64,000 nt of DNA from an uncultured Christensenella sp. (GCA_910578325.1 CAJTQT010000007.1:1-64000), one strand, 5' to 3'; numbered from the stretch's first letter, positions 24,654 through 32,921 are shown. Notes: generated by a model not told the origin, from the letters alone. Numbers and translations: made by a program.

Positions 24654-25922
24654 TTAAAGTCGCAGTTGTTCGGATACGGTGTTTTCGGATACGGGGCAAT
24701 TATCTTCTACTGCGCAGGTATCTTCGGGATTTTCCGTTATCTGAGCCGAATCAATTTCATTTTGGACAGGAACCTCATCGTCGGGATAAACGAAACCGTC
24801 GTCATCGTCAAAGTCCGGCTCGACAGATTCAGCCGCTACGCGCTTTCCTGCGTCTCCCGATTTCGACATCTGAGAAACGAATGCTTTGGACATAAACAGA
24901 ACTATTCCCGCCGCCATAGCAATTGCAAGATCTACAAACGCGAAACTGTTATAGGACAAACTGTACGCCAAAGCGGAAGTCATTGTGGAGTATGAGGCAA
25001 AGGCGAATATTCCCGACAGCACGTGGCAGATATATCTACCCGTGATAGCGATAACCGCGCCGCAGGCAAATCCGAGCACGTTGTTTACATCTACTCTGCT
25101 TTTAATTTTAAAGACTTTCTTCTCTATAAATATACCGCTGATGCCGACCATTCCGAATGCGAGCGGATAATCGAGCAAGAACTGCATCGGATGGATTATC
25201 CAAGGGTCCTGTATCGCCTGTAACACGCCGTATATAAGGCAGGCAATCGTTCCTCTGCGAGTCCCGAACATACAGCAATAAATCATCAGCGGGAGCAGGC
25301 TTGCAAGAGTAAGCGAGCCGCCCTGCGGAAGTTTAAACAATCTGATGTACGAAAGCGCAAACGACATTGCTATCGCTATCGCTCCGTAAACTATCGCCCG
25401 CGTATCGCTTATACTCCGCTTATCTCCGATAAAATAGATAATCGCTATCAATGCCATAAACACCACTGCGGATACAATAAGTCCTACGAGATTGAAATTA
25501 TCCCCCGCGCCGTTGATTTTATAATACTTTGTCATCTCGACCATCATAGCGATAAATCCGCCGAGAGCAAGCGTCGCGGTGACGATACCCGCAATCTTGA
25601 CAGCCTTTTTATTGAACAGCGAACATATGAGTATGGCAAGCATACCCGCAACCGCTATTACAATTTCTGCAAGAACGGGATAGAACACCAAACCGTAACT
25701 GTTCTTATCGATATCGGATGCTACCTTTATGTATGTGAACACCGTTAGCGCGCAAAGAGCGATGCCCGCCGCTATGCCTATAAAATATTTTTTGAAATCG
25801 CCGAACTTTTCGCGTCTGAAAAAGAACACGACCGCGCCCACCGCGACGGCAAGCCCCAGAAGCGATATCACCAGATAAAGCACCGCCATTCCTAAATCGG
25901 CGAACAATGCGTCTAAGTCCAT
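24654..25922 (-). CDS. thiT: ThiT-type thiamine transporter with extra N-terminal membrane domain
   Basis: A 422-residue membrane protein. Residues about 175-345 match ThiT/YuaJ (DTRAIVYGAIAIAMSFALSYI, then LTLASLLPLMIYCCMFGTRRG and the QAIQDPWIIHPMQFLLDYPLAF segment with thiamine-binding aromatics). ThiT is normally about 190 residues and is the S-component of an ECF transporter. Here about 170 residues with five further predicted membrane helices precede it and an acidic tail of about 70 residues follows. No ECF ATPase or T-component is in the window, so it would use a shared module elsewhere. Expression is under a TPP riboswitch whose last hairpin buries the GGAGG ribosome-binding site, supporting the thiamine assignment. 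Confidence 0.87.
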   Translation of the reverse strand: MDLDALFADLGMAVLYLVISLLGLAVAVGAVVFFFRREKFGDFKKYFIGIAAGIALCALTVFTYIKVASDIDKNSYGLVFYPVLAEIVIAVAGMLAILICSLFNKKAVKIAGIVTATLALGGFIAMMVEMTKYYKINGAGDNFNLVGLIVSAVVFMALIAIIYFIGDKRSISDTRAIVYGAIAIAMSFALSYIRLFKLPQGGSLTLASLLPLMIYCCMFGTRRGTIACLIYGVLQAIQDPWIIHPMQFLLDYPLAFGMVGISGIFIEKKVFKIKSRVDVNNVLGFACGAVIAITGRYICHVLSGIFAFASYSTMTSALAYSLSYNSFAFVDLAIAMAAGIVLFMSKAFVSQMSKSGDAGKRVAAESVEPDFDDDDGFVYPDDEVPVQNEIDSAQITENPEDTCAVEDNCPVSENTVSEQLRL

Positions 25923-25928
25923 AAAAAA

Positions 25929-25948
25929 ACCTCCTTTGCTTAGGAGGT
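25929..25948 (-). promoter_or_regulatory. TPP expression platform: hairpin hiding the thiT ribosome-binding site
   Basis: On the minus strand ACCTCC pairs with GGAGGT across an 8-nt loop. GGAGG is the ribosome-binding site of thiT (7-nt spacing to ATG), and seven T residues follow, so the hairpin could act as a translation block, an intrinsic terminator, or both. Confidence 0.7.
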
Positions 25949-26000
25949 CAAAAAGCGGATAATTTGCATTTGCGCAATAAAGATATTCTCAATAAAGCGA

Positions 26001-26073
26001 CTGCTTCCTTACGCGAGGATTATCTCACAAGTTGAAGGGTATAATCTCAGCCTTTCGGGCACCCCTAGCAGGA
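26001..26073 (-). promoter_or_regulatory. TPP riboswitch aptamer (THI element)
   Basis: Read on the minus strand, the conserved parts occur in order: CTAGGGGTGCC, GGCTGAGA, ATACCCTT, then GATAATCC and GCGTAAGGAAGC, with a short closing P1 stem CTGCT/AGCAG. These are the pyrimidine-sensing and pyrophosphate-sensing helices of the TPP aptamer. It lies about 80 nt before thiT and should shut it off when TPP is plentiful. Confidence 0.95.
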
Positions 26074-26075
26074 TT

Positions 26076-26104
26076 ATCTTAACCCGTTTGCAAAAAATTG
26101 TCAA
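26076..26104 (-). promoter_or_regulatory. thiT promoter
   Basis: On the minus strand TTGACA (26099-26104), 17-nt spacer, TAAGAT (26076-26081). The predicted start is at the first bases of the TPP aptamer. Confidence 0.65.
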
Positions 26105-26132
26105 TAAGATGCGGCACATATTTCTTACATAC

Positions 26133-26161
26133 TTGACAGAGACTTTTCGTCACGCTATCAT
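26133..26161 (+). promoter_or_regulatory. mscL promoter
   Basis: TTGACA (26133-26138), 17-nt spacer, TATCAT (26156-26161), about 30 nt before the mscL ATG. Confidence 0.7.
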
Positions 26162-26190
26162 TTAGATATCAAATTTTGTCGGAGATTAAA

Positions 26191-26772
26191 ATGAAAAAAC
26201 CCAAATTTAAACTGTTGACGGAATTCAAAAATTTCATCACAAGAGGAAACGTGCTTGATTTGGCTGTCGGTATGATTATCGGCGCGGCGTTCACGGCAAT
26301 AGTCGCAGCGCTTGTAAACAGCATATTCAAGCCGCTTATCAACGCTATTCCTATGGGCGGAGTCGAAGGCCTTATAACAATGCTTGTCCCCAAAGACGCA
26401 AACGGAGTTACGGTTGCAATGGGCTCGTCGGCAATCGACCTCACTAAGTCGGTTTATATAGACTGGGGCGCGTTCATTATGGCTATAATCAACTTCCTGC
26501 TTACGGCAGTGGTGCTGTTTGCCATTATAAAGGCGATAAACACCGCAAAGAACTTAGGCAAAAAAAGTTCGGAAAGCATAAAGAAGCAACTGGAAAAAGG
26601 CAAAATTACAGAACAGGAAGCCGCGGCGGCGCAGGCGGAACTCGACGCTCAGGCAGAGCCTCAACCCGAACCCGTCGACCAAACCCTCGAACTCTTGCGC
26701 GAAATACGCGATTTGCTTAAAAATCAACAGGTAGAAGCCGCTCAGAACAAGTTGGAAGAAATCGGAGAATAA
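26191..26772 (+). CDS. mscL: Large-conductance mechanosensitive channel MscL with long C-terminal extension
   Basis: The 193-residue protein forms the homopentameric pore that opens under membrane tension to release solutes during osmotic downshock. The N-terminal amphipathic helix and TM1 (FKNFITRGNVLDLAVGMIIGAAF) are canonical, and TM2 is IMAIINFLLTAVVLFAIIKAIN. Most MscL proteins have 120-150 residues. Here residues about 120-193 add an Ala/Glu/Gln-rich segment and a second predicted coiled coil (TLELLREIRDLLKNQ). The ATG at 26191 has GGAG 6 nt upstream; an in-frame TTG 15 nt earlier lacks one. A terminator follows, so the gene is monocistronic. Confidence 0.93.
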   Translation: MKKPKFKLLTEFKNFITRGNVLDLAVGMIIGAAFTAIVAALVNSIFKPLINAIPMGGVEGLITMLVPKDANGVTVAMGSSAIDLTKSVYIDWGAFIMAIINFLLTAVVLFAIIKAINTAKNLGKKSSESIKKQLEKGKITEQEAAAAQAELDAQAEPQPEPVDQTLELLREIRDLLKNQQVEAAQNKLEEIGE

Positions 26773-26793
26773 CAACCGTTGCCTACAAAAAGC

Positions 26794-26817
26794 AAAAGCA
26801 CCTTCCGAGGTGCTTTT
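26794..26817 (+). terminator. mscL terminator
   Basis: Stem AAAAGCACC / GGTGCTTTT with a 6-nt loop and a T-rich tail, 21 nt after mscL. Confidence 0.85.
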
Positions 26818-26977
26818 ATTTTAGTTTATTACATATTCTTTTAATAAAAATACTGTTATTCCGCTTCGCTGGCGCGCTCTTTATCGCCGCTAATTATTGA
26901 CAAAGACGTTCGCGTGTGATAGCCTATTTCAGTAGCGTCGAAACCGGAAAAACAAACGGCGCACGAAGTGAGAAATT

Positions 26978-28120
26978 ATGATTTCAACAACTCTTTCGAT
27001 TATGGAAGCAGGCTCTATGGCAGGTTGCGTCATACTTTTGATACTCGGCATATTGCTGGTAGTCAAAGGCGGCGACTGGTTTGTTGACGCCGCAAGTTGG
27101 ATTGCGGAAGTTTCGGGAATTCCTACGTTCATAATAGGCGCGACAATCGTAAGTCTTGCAACCACTCTTCCCGAGATTCTCGTATCGTCGATAGCCGCAT
27201 CGCAAGGAAGCGCAGGTATGGCAATCGGAAACGCGGTGGGCTCTGTCAACTGCAACATCGCACTCATAATGGCAATATCGCTGCTGTTTATGCCCGCGAC
27301 GTTCAAGCGCAAGGACTATGCCGCAAAGATGGTGCTTCTTCTCGTTGCAATCAGCACGTTATGGGCTGTGAGCGCAACCGCCGACGGCGTTGTCACCTGG
27401 TGGGAAGCAATTATAGTTCTGCTTATATTCATAGCCTTTATGATCGAAAACGTCATAGGCGCGAAAAAGCATTCGAAAGAACTCATTCCCGCCGTCGAAA
27501 GCGAACAGACGAAGTCCGTTTCGGCAGGCGATAACCTGCGCCGCGGCAACGGCATTCTCATCGGCTACGTTGAAAAACTCGACGCAAAAAAGATAACTCT
27601 CAAAAAGAGCGGAAAAGTTATAGAACGCAAGGACATTGTAAAAAACATAGTTCTGTTCATAATCGGCGCGGCGGCAATAGTCATAGGCGCGCAACTTATG
27701 TGCGATAACGGAGCGTCTTTTGCGGCAAGACTGGGGCTGTCGGAAGACCTGATAGGCGTCACTATACTCGCAGTCGGAACCTCTCTGCCGGAACTTGTCA
27801 CCACCATAACCGCGATAGCCAAAAAGAAATCAGACCTGTCCGTCGGCAACGTAATCGGCGCAAACATCATAGACATTACGCTTATACTTCCCATTTGCGC
27901 GATTATCTCGATTGCCAAATTCGGCACGCCTCTTCCCGTTTCGTCACAGTCCGCGATACTTGATTTCCCTTTCTGTCTTGCGGTTGCGGCAGTCGCTATA
28001 ATCCCCGCTCTGATGGCAGGAAAATTCAAAAGATGGCAAGGTGCGCTGTTGCTTGCGGGATACGTCACCTATATCACCCTGCTCGTCCTCAATACAACGG
28101 GAACAATCGCTATATTCTGA
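26978..28120 (+). CDS. Calcium/sodium antiporter (CaCA family, YrbG-like)
   Basis: The 380-residue membrane protein has the two inverted alpha-repeats of cation/Ca2+ exchangers: ATTLPEILVSSIAASQGSAGMAIGNAVGSVNCN (in parts, about residues 60-95) and the matching AVGTSLPELVTTITA...VGNVIGANIIDI in the second half. The paired acidic residues of both repeats form the ion-binding site. About ten membrane helices are split by a cytoplasmic loop of about 60 residues with Lys/Glu-rich sequence (about 165-220). It probably expels Ca2+ using the Na+ or H+ gradient. GTGAG before the ATG is a modest ribosome-binding site. A terminator follows. Confidence 0.9.
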   Translation: MISTTLSIMEAGSMAGCVILLILGILLVVKGGDWFVDAASWIAEVSGIPTFIIGATIVSLATTLPEILVSSIAASQGSAGMAIGNAVGSVNCNIALIMAISLLFMPATFKRKDYAAKMVLLLVAISTLWAVSATADGVVTWWEAIIVLLIFIAFMIENVIGAKKHSKELIPAVESEQTKSVSAGDNLRRGNGILIGYVEKLDAKKITLKKSGKVIERKDIVKNIVLFIIGAAAIVIGAQLMCDNGASFAARLGLSEDLIGVTILAVGTSLPELVTTITAIAKKKSDLSVGNVIGANIIDITLILPICAIISIAKFGTPLPVSSQSAILDFPFCLAVAAVAIIPALMAGKFKRWQGALLLAGYVTYITLLVLNTTGTIAIF

Positions 28121-28150
28121 TAAATAAATGCTTAGCATATCAAACAAAAA

Positions 28151-28172
28151 GAAAACGTCTGTCGGCGTTTTC
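28151..28172 (+). terminator. Terminator of the Ca2+/Na+ antiporter gene
   Basis: Stem GAAAACG / CGTTTTC with an 8-nt loop followed by T6, 30 nt after the stop codon. Confidence 0.85.
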
Positions 28173-28299
28173 TTTTTTATTCACTTTCCGCATTTTATGT
28201 TCACCGGCTAACGGGAATTTCATATCCTAGCACCTACACGATTTCGTTTAACGCAATAAATCCATATTAAATCGCTTAGACTATTTCCGAGGTGTAAAT

Positions 28300-28536
28300 A
28301 TGATAGATATAGGCGCGTCACTGAAATTTCACAGAGAAGAAAAAGGCATTTCGCAATCGGAACTTGCAAAGTTAACGGGCTTAACCCAACAGAATATAAG
28401 CAGATGGGAGCACAACGTGCACATTCCCAACGCTCACGACTGCGCTATTTTAGCGCGTTTTTACGACATATCAATTGATTATCTCATAGGTCTTGAAAAC
28501 GAAGACGGCAGCAAAAATTGGATAGACTCTAACTGA
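28300..28536 (+). CDS. Small XRE-family HTH regulator
   Basis: The 78-residue protein is a single Cro/CI helix-turn-helix: LKFHREEKGISQSELAKLTGL, recognition helix TQQNISRWEHNVHIPN, and the SIDYLIGLEN ending. It is the same small class as the regulator at 8.0 kb but with a different recognition helix, so a different operator is expected. GAGGTG lies 5 nt before the ATG. Unlike the first XRE gene I see no clear palindrome in its promoter region. Flanked by a terminator, thus monocistronic; targets unknown. Confidence 0.87.
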   Translation: MIDIGASLKFHREEKGISQSELAKLTGLTQQNISRWEHNVHIPNAHDCAILARFYDISIDYLIGLENEDGSKNWIDSN

Positions 28537-28571
28537 CGGCGGCTTATATCACAAAGTTTAAAGGATATTAA

Positions 28572-28596
28572 AAAAGCGGACTTTACGTCCGCTTTT
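28572..28596. terminator. Bidirectional terminator between XRE and small membrane protein genes
   Basis: Stem AAAAGCGGAC / GTCCGCTTTT with a 5-nt loop, between two convergent genes. Confidence 0.85.
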
Positions 28597-28618
28597 CTGT
28601 TTTTGGTTACGCCGATTC

Positions 28619-28840
28619 TTAGCAGGGCAAGATGCGGAAGATCTCTTTCTTCACAATCATAAACACAAGGTCGAGAATCCAGATGATGTTCCATCCGAAG
28701 AGCAGGCGAAGAATTCCCGCGACGATTTTTCCGTCCTGAATTCTTGTAATAACACCGCAAATCAACGAAGTGATAGGAATGATTGCGAGAATGAGACTTA
28801 CGACATAACTAAGTCCAAAATAATCACTCTTTTTTGCCAT
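28619..28840 (-). CDS. Small two-helix membrane protein, conserved in Firmicutes, function unknown
   Basis: The 73-residue protein starts MAKKSDYFGLSYVVSLILAI and has two hydrophobic segments (about 10-32 and 42-62) joined by a short polar turn with TRIQDGKIVAG. It ends in a charged stretch (VKKEIFRILPC). The GWNIIWILDLVFMI segment recurs in small uncharacterised clostridial membrane proteins I have seen. The ATG at 28840 has GGAGG 7 nt upstream; an upstream in-frame start is not supported. Function unknown. Confidence 0.75.
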   Translation of the reverse strand: MAKKSDYFGLSYVVSLILAIIPITSLICGVITRIQDGKIVAGILRLLFGWNIIWILDLVFMIVKKEIFRILPC

Positions 28841-28969
28841 AAATAAACCTCCATTTCGGGACAACCCGATACATTAATTCTATTTAGGATTTTAGAATAT
28901 TAAAACCGAAATGTCAACCCATTATATGTCAAATAATGTAAGATGGTGTCTAAAAGACAATATTCGGTT

Positions 28970-29788
28970 TTACTGTCCGATAAGTTGCGCAAGCATTTCG
29001 TACACACGTTTTTTTGTAATAGGATGCACTTTATTCGGACAGAGTTGCGAAAGCGGAATTAAAACGAACTCCCGGTTTGCCATATCTGGATGCGGAACGC
29101 ACAAATCGGCGTCTCCTATTATCTCGTCATCATAAAATAGTATATCTATATCCAGAGTCCTGTCACCCCATCTTTCTTTTCTTTCCCGTCCCCCTCTGCG
29201 CTCTATATCCAGCACTGCGTTAAGCAATTTTTTGGCGTCATACAGAGTATCGCATTCTACCGCGCTGTTTACAAACTCGCCCTTTGCCACTCCGCCGTAC
29301 GGAGCGGAAACTATGCGTTTGCTCTCCTTAACGTTCTTGAAGTTTGAGTCCGATTTAAGGCTGTCAACCGCAAAGTCGAGATAAGCGTCTCTGTCACCTT
29401 CGCTCGAACCCAGCGCAAGATAAACCCTGTGCCAGCCTCTGCAAATCTCCACCGCCGCGTATTCGAATTTTCCGCTCATAGGCGCGTCGGGTTTTTTGAC
29501 GGTCAATTCGATTTCACGCACAGGCGAAAACTTCTTTAAAATGCTCTCGGCAAGTCTTGCGGCAAGCGTTTCTATAAGGTCAAAACAGTTTCCCTCGCAA
29601 AACGCATTTATTTCCTTTTTAACATCCGCATAACTCACGGTTTTATTCACGTCGTCTTGCTCCGCCGCCTCGGAAATATCAATACTGAGTTTTGCCGTAA
29701 AGACAAATCTCTGCTTCTCGTTTTTCTCTTCCGGATTTACGCCGTGACAGGCAAGCACCTCGAAATCTTTCAAAATGACCTTATCCAT
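28970..29788 (-). CDS. folBK: FolB-FolK fusion: dihydroneopterin aldolase / hydroxymethyl-dihydropterin pyrophosphokinase
   Basis: About 272 residues. Residues 1-115 are FolB (VILKDFEVLACHGVNPEEK with the conserved HGV, later ELTVKKPDAPMSGKFEYAAVEI), converting dihydroneopterin to 6-hydroxymethyl-dihydropterin. Residues about 120-272 are FolK (VYLALGSSEGDRDAYLDFA, GGVAKGEFVNSAVECDT, DRTLDIDILFYDD, VPHPDMANREFVLIPL), which pyrophosphorylates that product. Two consecutive pathway steps in one chain. The gene begins 9 nt after the folP stop; a GTG at 29797 is an alternative start, but the ATG at 29788 fits the FolB N-terminus. Last gene of folC-folE-folP-folBK. Confidence 0.92.
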   Translation of the reverse strand: MDKVILKDFEVLACHGVNPEEKNEKQRFVFTAKLSIDISEAAEQDDVNKTVSYADVKKEINAFCEGNCFDLIETLAARLAESILKKFSPVREIELTVKKPDAPMSGKFEYAAVEICRGWHRVYLALGSSEGDRDAYLDFAVDSLKSDSNFKNVKESKRIVSAPYGGVAKGEFVNSAVECDTLYDAKKLLNAVLDIERRGGRERKERWGDRTLDIDILFYDDEIIGDADLCVPHPDMANREFVLIPLSQLCPNKVHPITKKRVYEMLAQLIGQ

Positions 29789-29797
29789 ACTCCGCAC

Positions 29798-30586
29798 CTA
29801 TTTTGAAAACATATCAATAATAGCCTTATTCTCCGCCACGTCGTGCACTCTGACAAAAAGCACCCCTGCTTTCACTGCCTGTATAGTGCTGTCAAGCGTT
29901 GCGGACAGTCTGGTTTCAACCGCCCCGCCGAACATCGATTTGCGCGACGTTCCGAGCAAAAACGGATACTCAGAAATTTCTTCCATAAGTTTGGCGTAAC
30001 CTCTTAACAACTCCCAGTCCTCGTCGTTGCTGCGATTGAATCCGATCCCGCCGTCAAGAAGAATTTTATCCTTGCTTACACCCGCTTTGATCAACTTGTC
30101 AACCGCATTGTTAAGCCCCAAAGTCTTGTCGAAAAACAAATCATCTATCTTAGATTTGCGTCTGTCGTGCATTATGCAAGCCGCCGTGCCGCTTTCGGCG
30201 ATAACCCTCGCCATTCCGCCGTGAGCGAGGCAACTCACGTCGTTAATCATATCCGCGCCCGCCGCAACGCTCGCTTGCGCGACCTCGGGGAAAAACGTGT
30301 CAACGGATATCGGAATATCGGGATACTCCGCCCGAATAGCCTCTACTACGGGCAGAACTCTTCCCATTTCTTCAAGCGAACTAACCGCCGCCGCTCCGGG
30401 ACGTGTAGACTGTCCGCCTATGTCGATAATCTCCGCGCCCTGTTTTATCATTTTCCCCGCCCGTTCCGCCGCGTCGTTCTGCAATCTGCTTACGCTGTAA
30501 AAACTGTCGGGAGTTGCGTTGAGTATCGCCATTACGTGGGTTCCGCCCGTAAAAACTTTATCCCTTATCTTAAAATTGTATTTCAT
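29798..30586 (-). CDS. folP: Dihydropteroate synthase
   Basis: The 262-residue TIM-barrel enzyme joins hydroxymethyl-dihydropterin pyrophosphate with p-aminobenzoate and is the target of sulfonamides. Signature AILNATPDSFYS (about 19-30), the GGQSTRPGA loop (about 58-66), the NDVSCL strand and the C-terminal VRVHDVAENKAII are all present. Length is normal. AAAGGG precedes the ATG. Between folE (52 nt upstream) and folBK (9 nt downstream) in the THF-riboswitch-controlled operon. Confidence 0.95.
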   Translation of the reverse strand: MKYNFKIRDKVFTGGTHVMAILNATPDSFYSVSRLQNDAAERAGKMIKQGAEIIDIGGQSTRPGAAAVSSLEEMGRVLPVVEAIRAEYPDIPISVDTFFPEVAQASVAAGADMINDVSCLAHGGMARVIAESGTAACIMHDRRKSKIDDLFFDKTLGLNNAVDKLIKAGVSKDKILLDGGIGFNRSNDEDWELLRGYAKLMEEISEYPFLLGTSRKSMFGGAVETRLSATLDSTIQAVKAGVLFVRVHDVAENKAIIDMFSK

Positions 30587-30638
30587 ATTTCTATCCCTTT
30601 GAATTGCGTGCTATCCTGCCCGTCAAACAATCCTTCTC

Positions 30639-31199
30639 TTATGCCTGATTGCATCGGCACATAGTCATAACCTGAGCCTGTATCTCAGGCGGCATATCTC
30701 CCCTCACCGCGCACGTCACGGTTTTTGTGCCGACCTTTTTCACTCCGCGCGCCGTCATACAGGTATGCTCTGCCTCAATGACAACCATAACGCCTTTTGC
30801 ACCCAAAAGCCCGTATACGCTGTCCGCTATCTGCGCGTTTAACCTCTCTTGAAGTTGCAAGCGTTTTGCAAATACGTCCGCTACTCTTGCAAGTTTGGAC
30901 AGTCCGACCACTTTTCCGTCGGCGATATATGCAATATGAATTTTCCCGAAAAAAGGCATCAGATGATGTTCGCAAGTGGAAAAAAACGAAATATCTCTCT
31001 CCACGACAAGCGAACCGCCATCTTCCGCAAACACCTTCGACAGCGGTTCCGCCGGGTTCTGCGCGTAACCTGCGGTGATTTCTTCATACATTCTTGCCAC
31101 TCTCGCGGGCGTGTCGGCAAGTCCTTCTCTCTCGGGATTTTCGCCTATCGCAATAAGAATTTCCCTGACTGCTTCTTCGATTCTGCGTTTATCTATCAT
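30639..31199 (-). CDS. folE: GTP cyclohydrolase I
   Basis: The 186-residue enzyme opens the pathway by converting GTP to dihydroneopterin triphosphate. The zinc-binding and active-site motif FFSTCEHHLMPFFGKIHIAY (about 72-91) is intact, with the second zinc Cys in AEHTCMTARGVKKVGT and the C-terminal QAQVMTMCR. This is the zinc-dependent FolE1 type, not the Mn/FolE2 type. GGAGG before the ATG. 22 nt after folC, same operon. Confidence 0.96.
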   Translation of the reverse strand: MIDKRRIEEAVREILIAIGENPEREGLADTPARVARMYEEITAGYAQNPAEPLSKVFAEDGGSLVVERDISFFSTCEHHLMPFFGKIHIAYIADGKVVGLSKLARVADVFAKRLQLQERLNAQIADSVYGLLGAKGVMVVIEAEHTCMTARGVKKVGTKTVTCAVRGDMPPEIQAQVMTMCRCNQA

Positions 31200-31221
31200 A
31201 CAATACCTCCGACAATCGGCA

Positions 31222-32616
31222 TTACTGTTTCAAATCTCCAAACAGCGTAAGCGAACCGCACAAAACGACAACGTCGCAATCTCCGTAAAGCGCGGATTGC
31301 ACCGCGCTTCCAACGCTTCCGCCTTGACCGCAGGGAGCGTACCCACCTATCTTCTCCGCAAGCAATGACTTGTCCAAAGCGCGCGGAGAATCAGGCGTAA
31401 CCGCAGTCGCACTCTTGCAAAGCGGCGCAAGCAACGACACAACCCCGTCTACGTCCTTGTCTGCAAGCATTCCCATAACAAGATGTATTTTAAGCCCGCC
31501 GAAATACTCGCCTATCGCCTCCGCCAACGCGCGTGCTCCGTGAGGATTATGCGCCCCGTCGAATACAAGCGTTTTGCCCTCGGGCACCTCTATTGCAAAT
31601 CTGCTATCCGCATCCTTTACAAATTCCAGACGAGCGCTCCATTCCGCTTTTTCAAGGCCTCGGGCAAGGTCTGATTCGCTTATTTCCCAACCTTTTTTTC
31701 TGAGTTCCTCAACTGCGCAAATAGCAATCGCCGCGTTTTGTAATTGATGTTTGCCCTGTAAACGTATTTTATACTCACGTCCGCCGTATTCAAATGTCTG
31801 TGCTTCTGTATCTCGTTTTATTAAAACGGCATTTCCGCATATATTCACGTTCGCCTGCCTGTATACCCGCTCGCCATCGACAGTGTCGAAAGGATTGCGT
31901 ATCTGCTCCATAATCTCGTCGCACTGGGCACAAGTCACAACGTCGCGCTTGATTATCGCCGCCTTTTCGCTTGCAATCTCGCCGAGAGTATCGCCGAGCA
32001 ATGCGCAGTGATCAAGACCTATCGGAGTTATCACCGCCAGTTCTTTTTCTAAAACCGCATTTGTAGCGTCCCAACGGCCGCCGAGCCCCGTTTCGAGCAC
32101 CGCGATATCGCACCCCGCGCCGCAAAACGCGAGCATTGCCGCCGCGGTTTCTATTTCGAAAGCGGTAGGATTAAATTCACCTACGGTAAGCATTTCGGAT
32201 TTTTCGGCATCTAACGCACTAAATTTCAAATTATCATAACAGTTTAATGAATTTTGTCCACTGCCTAAACGCTGTTTCCTGCGCGCATTTTCGTCGTCTA
32301 TGCAATTTTTAACGGCTGTGAGATACTCAGCCACAAGTTCGTCGCCAAGAGGCTCGCCGTTTATCCTCCACCGCTCGTTATATGTAAATACGGACGGGGA
32401 ATTGTACGTGCCCACGCGATATCCCGCCTCTTTCAGAACGGCAGTGAGAAACGCGCATACCGAACCTTTCCCGTTCGTGCCCGCAACGTGAACGAATTTC
32501 AGTTTCGCGTCGGGAGAACCGAGCAGGTTCAAAAGTATCCGCATCCGCTCGATTCCGTAATCCGAACCGGCGCGTCCGATATTTCCGATGTACTCTATTG
32601 CCTCTTCGTAAATCAA
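31222..32616 (-). CDS. folC: Bifunctional folylpolyglutamate synthase/dihydrofolate synthase
   Basis: The protein has about 464 residues. It joins glutamate to dihydropteroate and then adds further glutamates to folates. P-loop VAGTNGKGSVCAFL, the GLGGRWDATNAV and GLDHCALLG motifs, and the C-terminal ligase domain beginning FDGAHNPHGARAL are present. I place the start at TTG 32616: the family begins at this point (LIYEEAIEYI), and a perfect AAGGAGG sits 6 nt upstream. The frame stays open 36 codons further, but that part belongs to the riboswitch expression platform. First gene of the operon; regulated by the THF riboswitch through this ribosome-binding site. Confidence 0.93.
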   Translation of the reverse strand: MIYEEAIEYIGNIGRAGSDYGIERMRILLNLLGSPDAKLKFVHVAGTNGKGSVCAFLTAVLKEAGYRVGTYNSPSVFTYNERWRINGEPLGDELVAEYLTAVKNCIDDENARRKQRLGSGQNSLNCYDNLKFSALDAEKSEMLTVGEFNPTAFEIETAAAMLAFCGAGCDIAVLETGLGGRWDATNAVLEKELAVITPIGLDHCALLGDTLGEIASEKAAIIKRDVVTCAQCDEIMEQIRNPFDTVDGERVYRQANVNICGNAVLIKRDTEAQTFEYGGREYKIRLQGKHQLQNAAIAICAVEELRKKGWEISESDLARGLEKAEWSARLEFVKDADSRFAIEVPEGKTLVFDGAHNPHGARALAEAIGEYFGGLKIHLVMGMLADKDVDGVVSLLAPLCKSATAVTPDSPRALDKSLLAEKIGGYAPCGQGGSVGSAVQSALYGDCDVVVLCGSLTLFGDLKQ

Positions 32617-32617
32617 A

Positions 32618-32640
32618 AAGCGCCTCCTTAGGAAGCACTT
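32618..32640 (-). promoter_or_regulatory. THF-riboswitch expression platform hiding the folC ribosome-binding site
   Basis: On the minus strand AAGTGCTTCC pairs with GGAGGCGCTT, masking the AAGGAGG of folC, with T5 after the stem. A competing hairpin CACTT...AAGTG at about 32636-32653 uses the same left arm and would release the site. Confidence 0.65.
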
Positions 32641-32652
32641 CTCGCATAAAGT

Positions 32653-32750
32653 GAAGCGGGAGTGAACGCTGCACCGCAAGCCTTTCGGCTTTTCGTCCGA
32701 TGACACCCCCCGTTCAGTCGGCACTTTACGCGCAACGTTCTACAACTTCC
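32653..32750 (-). promoter_or_regulatory. Tetrahydrofolate riboswitch (THF-I class)
   Basis: On the minus strand the aptamer's conserved pieces appear in order: GCGTAAAGTG, TGAACGGG, GTGTC, ACGAA, and GCGGTGCAGCGTTC. P2 forms between GAACGTTGC and GCAGCGTTC, and P1 between GAAG and CTTC at the ends. I compared these with the folT/folC THF element as I remember it. It lies upstream of folC-folE-folP-folBK, exactly where feedback by reduced folate is expected. Confidence 0.88.
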
Positions 32751-32856
32751 AAAAACAGGGTTATAACTGAAATTATGATACCACCCAAATCACAATAAAT
32801 CAAGCAAAACATAAACCTCCCTCAAATATTATTTATGCAAGCGGCAAACTTTTTTC

Positions 32857-32885
32857 TTGCATTATATGACATTCAGGCGTATAAT
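32857..32885 (+). promoter_or_regulatory. Promoter of the DUF5058 membrane pair
   Basis: TTGCAT (32857-32862), 17-nt spacer, perfect TATAAT (32880-32885), 37 nt before the start codon. Confidence 0.8.
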
Positions 32886-32921
32886 AATTGCATATTTATA
32901 CATAAAGAGGAGGTTTTTGCA

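Noticed and set aside
31222..32724. Upstream extension of FolC by 36 residues
   Set aside because: The extra codons cover the expression platform and part of the THF aptamer, and the family's N-terminus starts at the TTG that has the perfect ribosome-binding site.
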